9,401 nt of DNA from Flavobacteriales bacterium (GTDB taxonomy: Bacteria > Bacteroidota > Bacteroidia > Flavobacteriales > Flavobacteriaceae): the NCBI GenBank assembly GCA_027033875.1, contig JALVKK010000219.1, forward strand, positions 1-9,401, given 5' to 3'. Under the pieces are notes generated by a model. The model did not search any database and was not told the DNA's origin. It worked only from the letters and a program-made list of their open reading frames with translations. The translations under genes were made by a program, and so were the position numbers. The number at the start of each line of letters is the position of its first letter. The stretch's first letter is position 1. Of this stretch, positions 1-5,265 are shown one piece after another.

Positions 1-1322
1 GTGGGTGGGCGGGAAAATTTTTGAATGGCTTCTATGTAATTATTTATTAAGGTTTCTGCTTTTTCGAGTTTTGGTAATTGTCCTTTGAATTCCGGCTCAT
101 CTTGTGTATCCTTTGCTTCTTGGTATAATCTTAAAAAACCGTCAAAAACAATGACTTCTCCTTTGGCGGTAAATATATCGGTATTTTTATCATTTTCTAT
201 TTTTACGGTTGTACGATCAATAATGGCGTCAGCCATCTGCGAAGCAACTGTTCTCTTCCAAATCAAATCGTAAAGCCGCTTGGAGTCATAATCAACATTC
301 AAAGTTTTTCTCGAGATCAATGTCGGACGAATGGCTTCGTGAGCTTCTTGCGCTCCTTTGGATTTTGTTTTGTAGTTTCGTGTTTTACTGTATTTTTTAC
401 CATATTCTCCGGTAATCATTTCAACGGCTTGTTTTTTGGCATCGTTCGATAGATTGACGCTATCTGTTCTCATATATGTTATGTACCCGTTTTCATATAA
501 TTTTTGTGCCAACATCATAGTTTTAGATACCGTAAAACCGAGTTTTCTGACTGCTTCTTGTTGAAGCGTTGAGGTTGTAAAAGGTGGTGCGGGTGTTTTT
601 TTGGCAGCTTTGGTAACAATATCTGCTACTTTAAAGTTTGCAGCGTTTATTTGATTGAGAAAATTTTCAACTTCCTTTTCTTTTTGAAATTCTTTATCTA
701 AAACAGCATCAAAATCGTGATTGTGGTGATTTGAGAAGTTGGCTGTAACTTTATACGAGCTTTTGGATTTGTGCGAACGTATTTCATTTTCTCTATCAAC
801 TATTAATCTGACGGCAACAGATTGCACGCGTCCGGCAGATAAGCCTCTTTTTATTTTACGCCACAAAACCGGGGATAATTTATATCCGACTAAACGATCT
901 AACAAACGACGAGCTTGTTGGGCATCGACTAAATAATAATTGATATCACGCGGGTTTTTTATAGCATTTTTGATAGCCGATTCGGTTATCTCGTGAAAAA
1001 CTATTCTTTTGGTATTATCGTCTTTGAGTTTTAATTGATTTTTGAGATGCCATGCTATTGCTTCTCCTTCACGGTCTTCATCACTTGCTAACAATATTTC
1101 ATCGGCATTTTCTGATAATTTTTTTAGTTTTTTTATGGTTTCTTTTTTGTCTTTCGGCACGATATATTTAGGTTCAAAATTGTCCAAATCAATACCGATA
1201 TCTTTTGCGGGCAAATCTGCAATATGTCCGTAACTGGAAGCTACATTATAATTATTACCTAAAAATTTTTTGATTGTTTTGGCTTTTGCCGGTGACTCTA
1301 CAATAACTAACTTTTTACTCAT
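1..1322 (-). CDS. topA: DNA topoisomerase I (type IA), N-terminal 440 codons, cut by the window edge
   Basis: Type IA topoisomerase, which relaxes negatively supercoiled DNA by transient single-strand cleavage with a 5'-phosphotyrosine link. The reading frame stays open from the ATG at 1322 to the left edge. The protein starts with the family hallmark MSKKLVIVESPAKAKTI; E9 is the catalytic glutamate of the TOPRIM domain. The TOPRIM metal motif DxDxE is D81-E-D83-R-E85 (SDEDREGEAIAWHL). The body includes the QQARRLLDRLVGY and LSAGRVQSVAVRLI blocks (roughly residues 130-165). The active-site tyrosine is Y283 in GYITYMRTDSV, followed by EAHEAIRPT. Type IA enzymes of this phylum are usually around 800 residues or more, so about half is missing, including the C-terminal DNA-binding part. 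It follows gldJ on the same strand but is separated from it by a terminator and has its own -7 box. Nothing looks damaged in the visible half. Identity is very secure. Confidence 0.97.
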   Translation of the reverse strand, partial: MSKKLVIVESPAKAKTIKKFLGNNYNVASSYGHIADLPAKDIGIDLDNFEPKYIVPKDKKETIKKLKKLSENADEILLASDEDREGEAIAWHLKNQLKLKDDNTKRIVFHEITESAIKNAIKNPRDINYYLVDAQQARRLLDRLVGYKLSPVLWRKIKRGLSAGRVQSVAVRLIVDRENEIRSHKSKSSYKVTANFSNHHNHDFDAVLDKEFQKEKEVENFLNQINAANFKVADIVTKAAKKTPAPPFTTSTLQQEAVRKLGFTVSKTMMLAQKLYENGYITYMRTDSVNLSNDAKKQAVEMITGEYGKKYSKTRNYKTKSKGAQEAHEAIRPTLISRKTLNVDYDSKRLYDLIWKRTVASQMADAIIDRTTVKIENDKNTDIFTAKGEVIVFDGFLRLYQEAKDTQDEPEFKGQLPKLEKAETLINNYIEAIQKFSRPP

Positions 1323-1336
1323 AAATTTCTTTTTTG

Positions 1337-1344
1337 CAAAGGTA
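1337..1344 (-). promoter_or_regulatory. Probable topA promoter, -7 element TACCTTTG
   Basis: On the minus strand the octamer TACCTTTG fits the Bacteroidota -7 consensus TAnnTTTG exactly. The -33 region is only T-rich (TTTTTA, 19 bases upstream) and lacks the TTG. If used, transcription would begin roughly 5-8 bases downstream, leaving a leader of only about 10 bases before the topA ATG at 1322. It lies just after the gldJ terminator, which supports an independent topA transcript. Confidence 0.55.
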
Positions 1345-1364
1345 AGATAAAAAAAATATGATTT

Positions 1365-1398
1365 AAAAATAAAAGCCGGAGTTAATTACTCCGACTTT
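1365..1398 (-). terminator. Intrinsic terminator of gldJ
   Basis: Read on the minus strand, AAAGTCGGAGT (1398-1388) pairs with ACTCCGGCTTT (1382-1372) across a 5-base loop. The single non-Watson-Crick position is a U-G wobble in the RNA of this strand; on the plus strand it would be a C-A mismatch, which favours minus-strand use. The stem runs into TTTTATTTTT. It starts 24 bases after the gldJ stop codon and ends before the topA -7 box. Confidence 0.8.
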
Positions 1399-1421
1399 GG
1401 AAAATTGATTTCTTATTCAAA

Positions 1422-3068
1422 CTAATTAACAGGTCTTCTGAAAGACTTATAGATAGATTTATTACCTACACGCGACATAGCACAGCGAAATCCAATATCG
1501 TTTCTCGATAAATACTGCGGATAAAATCTGCGTTGTGCCGGATCAAGCCAGTAGGCTCTATCTCGCCACGAACCACCTTTGATAACTCTGACATTATTAT
1601 CAACCAAAGTAGAACGCTTGTTAGATTTATCATAATTTTTTACCATTCCGGTTGAGTCGGCATAAATTTCGTGAACAGGAGCGTTATACATTCTTAAAGA
1701 AGGATCTGCTTCAACATCTTCTTTTTCTTTCAAATAACTTCTTGATGATTCGATATCACCGTCTCGATAATCACGATTATCCGATCTGTCAAAATTTTGT
1801 CTCAAATACAATTCGTTGTCATCAACCGGTTTTTTGCCCGGTGCACCGGGATATTGACTAACAATGATTTTACCGTTAGGTAAAGTATCCATCGGTATTG
1901 AATCAGATGTTATAACTATCAAATTACCTTCTTCGTCAAAAGCTTGTTTGGTGTATATATTTCCTCTGTAATAATTAAAATCATTGGCTTCGTCATCTAT
2001 AATTTGACGATATACATCACCTACCCATTCGTTGACGTTTCCTGCCATATCATACAAACCGAAATCATTGGGAGGATATGATTTTACGGGTGCCGTAATA
2101 TCAGCAGCATCATCAGCCCAACCGGCTAAACCGTCATAATTACCATCATCTATTTTGAAATTTGCCATTTCTTTACCTATATCTTTACCTCTTTTCAAAT
2201 TTCGAGTTGAAGAACCTTTCCAAGGATAAATTTTTCTACCTTTAAGTGTATTATATTCACGCAAACCAACATCGGCTTTTGCGGCATACTCCCATTCAAC
2301 TTCCGTCGGCAAACGATAAGATGGTAAAATTATACCGGAACTACGATTAACGACATTCAATACCGTATCGTTTTTTCTTTTTCGAGTATTATACATATCG
2401 GTATTACCTCCAAAGGCTAATTCGGGAGCCGTTAAATACGTTTCCGTACTAAACAGTTCTTCAGGATTCGGGTTGTTTAAAGCTTCTTTGTTCAATTTTC
2501 CCGATTTATATAATAAGGTTTCATTTACTCTGTCTGTTCGCCAGTTACAATATTGCACAGCTTGTATCCAATTAACACCGACAACCGGATACAAAGCGTA
2601 AGCCGGATGTCTTAGATAATTATTAACCAAATCTTCATTATAACCCAGCGGCGTACGCCATACCATCGTATCGGGTAAAGCGCCCTTGTAAATATTTTTA
2701 TATTTATCATCGTCTGTTGGAAAAACTTTTTTGAGCCAGTCCAAATACTCCAAATACATTAAGTTTGTAACTTCCGTTTCGTCCAAATAAAACGAACGAA
2801 CATGTTGTTGTGTAGGGACATTGTTCCAATCATTCATAACATCATCTTGCACTTCACCAAACGTAAACGTTCCGCCTTCAACAAAAACCAATCCGGGTGC
2901 GGTAATTTGGTTCCTAAAACGAGGATTAAATTTATACCCGCCTTCTTTGCCGTTCATAGAACGACCCGTACCTCTGGATCGTTTAAAATCATTAGATCTT
3001 TTGGAACAACCGGTAAAAAAACCGATTAAAGCAAAAGTAAAAATACCAATTAAAAACCTTCTTTTCAT
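1422..3068 (-). CDS. gldJ: Gliding motility / type IX secretion lipoprotein GldJ
   Basis: GldJ is an outer-membrane-associated lipoprotein needed for flavobacterial gliding and, with GldK, for the type IX secretion system (family knowledge). Residues 1-20 form a lipoprotein signal peptide ending in FFTG, with C21 as the lipidated cysteine. The conserved block after the linker, APGLVFVEGGTFTFG (57-71), opens a formylglycine-generating-enzyme (FGE/SUMF1) fold, followed by FYLDETEVTNLMYLEYL (93-109), RLPTEVEWEYAA (252-263), DMAGNVNEWVGD (340-351) and VIKGGSWRD (495-503), ending at GFRCAM (526-531). Residues 352-490 are a long charged insertion before the GGSW block. The stretch after GGSW, where catalytic FGE has a CxxxxC pair, reads WLDPAQRR and has no cysteine, so this is a structural and not an enzymatic member. 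Length (548 residues) is close to known GldJ proteins. It has its own promoter and terminator and so looks monocistronic. GldK is the nearest relative, but the N-terminal block and length favour GldJ. Confidence 0.93.
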   Translation of the reverse strand: MKRRFLIGIFTFALIGFFTGCSKRSNDFKRSRGTGRSMNGKEGGYKFNPRFRNQITAPGLVFVEGGTFTFGEVQDDVMNDWNNVPTQQHVRSFYLDETEVTNLMYLEYLDWLKKVFPTDDDKYKNIYKGALPDTMVWRTPLGYNEDLVNNYLRHPAYALYPVVGVNWIQAVQYCNWRTDRVNETLLYKSGKLNKEALNNPNPEELFSTETYLTAPELAFGGNTDMYNTRKRKNDTVLNVVNRSSGIILPSYRLPTEVEWEYAAKADVGLREYNTLKGRKIYPWKGSSTRNLKRGKDIGKEMANFKIDDGNYDGLAGWADDAADITAPVKSYPPNDFGLYDMAGNVNEWVGDVYRQIIDDEANDFNYYRGNIYTKQAFDEEGNLIVITSDSIPMDTLPNGKIIVSQYPGAPGKKPVDDNELYLRQNFDRSDNRDYRDGDIESSRSYLKEKEDVEADPSLRMYNAPVHEIYADSTGMVKNYDKSNKRSTLVDNNVRVIKGGSWRDRAYWLDPAQRRFYPQYLSRNDIGFRCAMSRVGNKSIYKSFRRPVN

Positions 3069-3133
3069 ATCATTAATGTATTATGTATTTTGTATAAGTT
3101 AAAGATCAAATTATTAGTGTCATCAACATAATT

Positions 3134-3153
3134 TTCAAGAAAAAAAACTTGAA
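3134..3153 (-). repeat. Small inverted repeat in the gldJ leader
   Basis: TTCAAG (3134-3139) and CTTGAA (3148-3153) enclose eight consecutive A on the plus strand, so the gldJ transcript would carry a 6-bp hairpin with an all-U loop about 65 bases before its start codon. The stem is short and A+T-rich, so function is uncertain and it may be chance. Confidence 0.3.
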
Positions 3154-3174
3154 TACATATCCAAATCTTTCTTG

Positions 3175-3204
3175 CAAAGATAAAATTTATTTCTATTGTT
3201 GCAA
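3175..3204 (-). promoter_or_regulatory. gldJ promoter, TTG-N19-TATCTTTG
   Basis: On the minus strand, TTG at 3204-3202 is followed after 19 bases by TATCTTTG at 3182-3175. Both boxes and the spacing fit the Bacteroidota housekeeping promoter (TTG, 17-23 bases, TAnnTTTG). The predicted start near 3169 gives gldJ a leader of about 100 bases. The promoter lies between gldJ and the rhomboid gene, so gldJ need not depend on read-through from the latter. Confidence 0.75.
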
Positions 3205-3270
3205 CTATACTAACTTTTTTTTTGTAAGATTATTGTGTGAATACTTCATTGTTTTATTTTTTTATATACT

Positions 3271-3957
3271 TTATTCAGGTTTTTCAATAAAATTACCATT
3301 CTCGTCAAAATGTTTCAAAAATACCTCATCTTCGGGATATATTTTTACCAATTTCTTATTTACATACCTCTTTTTTAAGTTTTTGTTATAAATTAGCGAC
3401 AAAAACAAACCCGTTACAAAACCGGATAAATGACCTTCCCAAGACATATTCTCCACAATGGGTAACATAAACCAAATTAAACTTCCGTATAGAAAAACCA
3501 CGATTAACGAAACAGCTATCAAACGATAATATCCCACCAAAATACCGGAAAAAAACAAAAATGAAATCAACATATAAATTATACCGCTCATACCGATATG
3601 ATAAGACGGGCGCCCTATCAGCCACGTCAGAATACCTGTCAAAAGAAAACCCCAAAATAAAATTCTCCAAGCAATACGTCTGTAGTGATAAAACAAAAAA
3701 GAACTCAATACAAACAAGGGAATGGAATTGTTAAAAATATGACTAAATCCGGAATGAATAAAAGGCGAAAAAATGACGCCTCTTAATCCGGACCACCTCA
3801 TCGGATAGATGCCATAACGGGTAAAATTGTAGTGGAAAGTGTCTTCTGTCCAAAATACCAACCACATCATAAAAACAAATAACAACGGATAAAAGATATA
3901 ATAGGACAATGTCTTTTTTGTCGTATTATTTTGATGATATGAGGGCGCTTTATTCAT
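3271..3957 (-). CDS. Rhomboid-family intramembrane serine protease
   Basis: A polytopic inner-membrane protease of the rhomboid family, which cleaves single-pass membrane proteins within or near the bilayer. The 228-residue protein shows about six hydrophobic segments: roughly 18-36, 68-90, 97-115, 121-141, 143-165 and 176-191. The family signatures are in order: HIFNN (H73 and N77 in the HxxxN oxyanion motif), the nucleophile S124 in GMSG (122-125), and the partner H176 in WEGHLSGF (173-180). The conserved loop after segment 1 has WSGLRGVIFSPFIHSGF (55-71). A short charged cytoplasmic-like tail follows (192-228). All residues needed for catalysis are present, so it should be active. Its substrate cannot be read from the sequence. 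The start at 3957 is the only reasonable ATG before the hydrophobic segment; the start codon overlaps a small direct repeat. I see no clear -7 box or terminator for this gene. Confidence 0.92.
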   Translation of the reverse strand: MNKAPSYHQNNTTKKTLSYYIFYPLLFVFMMWLVFWTEDTFHYNFTRYGIYPMRWSGLRGVIFSPFIHSGFSHIFNNSIPLFVLSSFLFYHYRRIAWRILFWGFLLTGILTWLIGRPSYHIGMSGIIYMLISFLFFSGILVGYYRLIAVSLIVVFLYGSLIWFMLPIVENMSWEGHLSGFVTGLFLSLIYNKNLKKRYVNKKLVKIYPEDEVFLKHFDENGNFIEKPE

Positions 3958-3983
3958 TTCAGATTTACAATTTCAGATTTGTG
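3956..3983. repeat. Two-copy 14-bp direct repeat at the rhomboid start codon
   Basis: ATTTCAGATTTACA (3956-3969) is followed directly by ATTTCAGATTTGTG (3970-3983), 11 of 14 bases identical and the first 11 contiguous; a further ATTTG follows. The first copy includes part of the rhomboid start codon. Such short ATTTnAGATTT-like tandem units recur in the intergenic DNA of this window (also near 4100-4120 and 5133-5155). Confidence 0.6.
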
Positions 3984-4117
3984 ATTTGTTATGCTTCATA
4001 AAATATTTTAATTCTTTGATGATTGCTTTATGGTTATTAAATCTAATTTCTTACTTTTAATTTGTGAGACGTAAAGAATATCGAACAAGGAACAACGATT
4101 TTTGATTTAAGATTTTT

Positions 4118-4138
4118 AGACGTTTTGCCAAAACGTCT
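4118..4138. repeat. Perfect 21-bp palindrome (10-bp arms, 1-base centre)
   Basis: AGACGTTTTG (4118-4127), C (4128) and CAAAACGTCT (4129-4138) form a perfect inverted repeat, followed by CTAC. It is not followed by a T run on the plus strand. On the minus strand the stem is followed by AAAAATC, also not a terminator. It resembles the short dispersed palindromic units ending in GTCTCTAC seen between genes in many bacteria. An operator for a dimeric regulator of lipA is an alternative, since the lipA -7 box is about 58 bases downstream. Confidence 0.65.
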
Positions 4139-4195
4139 CTACAAACATTATGAACTTTATAAACATTAAAAACTTTTAACTAATTAATTTTATCG

Positions 4196-4203
4196 TAAAT
4201 TTG
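4196..4203 (+). promoter_or_regulatory. Probable lipA promoter, -7 element TAAATTTG
   Basis: TAAATTTG matches TAnnTTTG exactly. The -33 zone about 19 bases upstream reads CTTTTAAC, lacking a proper TTG. The predicted start near 4209 gives lipA a leader of about 65-70 bases. Confidence 0.6.
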
Positions 4204-4276
4204 CAACGGAATAAATCGATTTTTCAAAAATATAAAATCATTTTGACTATACAGAATTATATTTAAAGGCTTGTTT

Positions 4277-5125
4277 ATGCAAATTACCCGAAAACCCCAT
4301 TGGTTAAAAGTTAAGTTACCTTCCGGAGATAACTTCAAAGAGCTGAAAAATATTGTTGAAACTCATAATCTACATACTATCTGCAGTAGTGGACGTTGCC
4401 CGAATATGGGTGAATGTTGGGGTGATCGAACCGCTACGTTTATGATATTAGGCAATATTTGCACGCGTTCGTGCGGTTTTTGCAATGTAGCTACCGGAAA
4501 ACCACTCCCTGCCGATTTGAAAGAACCCGAAAAAGTAGCCAAATCCATTCAGTTGATGGGCGTAAAACACGCTGTCATTACTTCTGTTGACCGCGACGAT
4601 TTGCCTGATGGCGGAGCAGAAATATGGGCGTTAACTATCAGAAAAATTCGTGCATACAATCCGGGAATTACTATGGAAACTTTAATTCCTGATTTTCAAG
4701 GTAAAAAAAATCTTTTGGATATTATTGTCAAAGAAGCGCCAGAAGTGGTTTCTCACAATTTGGAAACGGTTCGCCGGCTTACTAAACAAGTCCGTAAACA
4801 AGCCAAGTACGAGCGTAGTTTAGCTGTTCTTAAATATTTAAAAGCACAAGGTATCAAGCGTACCAAATCTGGAATTATGCTAGGATTGGGTGAGACTAAA
4901 GATGAAATAATCGAAACCATGCGTGATTTACGTAAAGTCGATGTAGATGTTATGACAATTGGTCAATATTTGCAGCCTTCACCCAAACATTTACCGGTAG
5001 AGCGCTATCCACACCCCGATGAATATAAAGAATACGAAGAGATAGGCTTGGCAATGGGGTTTCGGTTTGTAGAAAGCGGTCCGTTGGTACGTTCATCATA
5101 TCATGCACACAAGCATATAGGTTAG
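4277..5125 (+). CDS. lipA: Lipoyl synthase LipA (radical SAM)
   Basis: Radical-SAM enzyme that inserts two sulfur atoms at C6 and C8 of the protein-bound octanoyl group, giving the lipoyl cofactor of 2-oxoacid dehydrogenases and the glycine cleavage H protein. Numbering from the ATG at 4277 (282 residues): the auxiliary cluster cysteines are C36, C41 and C47 (CSSGRCPNMGEC, the CX4CX5C pattern). The radical-SAM cluster cysteines are C62, C66 and C69 (CTRSCGFC, CX3CX2C). The C-terminal RSSY motif, whose serine ligates the auxiliary cluster, is at 272-275 in GPLVRSSYHAHKH. All are intact, and length is normal for the family. A TTG two codons upstream (4271) is in frame, but ATG 4277 gives the usual short N-terminus and is preferred. 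No LipB or LplA gene lies beside it. It has a probable promoter of its own; no clear terminator follows. Confidence 0.96.
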   Translation: MQITRKPHWLKVKLPSGDNFKELKNIVETHNLHTICSSGRCPNMGECWGDRTATFMILGNICTRSCGFCNVATGKPLPADLKEPEKVAKSIQLMGVKHAVITSVDRDDLPDGGAEIWALTIRKIRAYNPGITMETLIPDFQGKKNLLDIIVKEAPEVVSHNLETVRRLTKQVRKQAKYERSLAVLKYLKAQGIKRTKSGIMLGLGETKDEIIETMRDLRKVDVDVMTIGQYLQPSPKHLPVERYPHPDEYKEYEEIGLAMGFRFVESGPLVRSSYHAHKHIG

Positions 5126-5160
5126 TTGAAATTAGATTTTAGAATTTAGAAATGAAAATA

Positions 5161-5172
5161 TTTTGCCAAAAC
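5161..5172. repeat. Degenerate copy of the upstream palindrome core
   Basis: TTTTGCCAAAAC is identical to 4123-4134 at the centre of the perfect palindrome before lipA, but the outer arms have diverged so that only an 11-bp TTTTG-C-CAAAA palindrome remains. It too is preceded by TTAGATTTTAGAATTTAGA-like DNA (from 5132). The two copies flank lipA. Confidence 0.5.
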
Positions 5173-5198
5173 ATGACACTTATAGCCTTAAAATTCTA

Positions 5199-5230
5199 TT
5201 TGTGATATTCGTGTCTCTTTGATATTTTTG
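5199..5230 (+). promoter_or_regulatory. Promoter of the Pif1-like helicase gene, TTTG-N20-TATTTTTG
   Basis: TTTG at 5199-5202 and TATTTTTG at 5223-5230 are separated by 20 bases, matching both boxes of the Bacteroidota consensus. The predicted start near 5236 leaves a leader of about 30 bases before the ATG at 5266. Confidence 0.65.
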
Positions 5231-5265
5231 AATGATACTTAGTACAAAATTATACATTATATATA

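Larger units (their letters stand above)
3958..4276. other. Divergent intergenic region between the rhomboid gene and lipA, no gene
   Basis: About 320 bases, strongly A+T-rich, with no credible coding frame on either strand. From left to right it holds a tandem ATTTCAGATTT repeat, a featureless stretch, a GTAAAGAATATCGAACAAGGAA-like segment near 4070-4092 followed by GATTTTTGATTTAAGATTTTTAGA (4098-4120), a perfect 21-bp palindrome (4118-4138), and the lipA -7 box (4196-4203). The look is of accumulated dispersed intergenic repeats. Both flanking genes point outward, so both promoters must lie here; only lipA's is recognisable. Confidence 0.7.

Noticed and set aside
3386..3670. 94-codon minus-strand frame within the rhomboid gene
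   Set aside because: It overlaps the rhomboid gene in another frame of the same strand; the rhomboid frame carries all the catalytic motifs.
3271..3957. Rhombosortase (a rhomboid subtype paired with GlyGly-CTERM substrates) instead of a general rhomboid protease
   Set aside because: The catalytic loop is the standard GMSG, the organism uses the type IX secretion route, and nothing in the window shows a GlyGly-CTERM-type substrate.
4118..4138. The 21-bp palindrome as a bidirectional intrinsic terminator between the rhomboid gene and lipA
   Set aside because: The two genes diverge from this region, so no transcript should end here, and no T run follows the stem on either strand.
4271..4276. 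TTG at 4271 as the lipA start codon
   Set aside because: An ATG two codons later gives a normal LipA N-terminus, and TTG starts are uncommon; choosing it adds only two residues with no conserved content.
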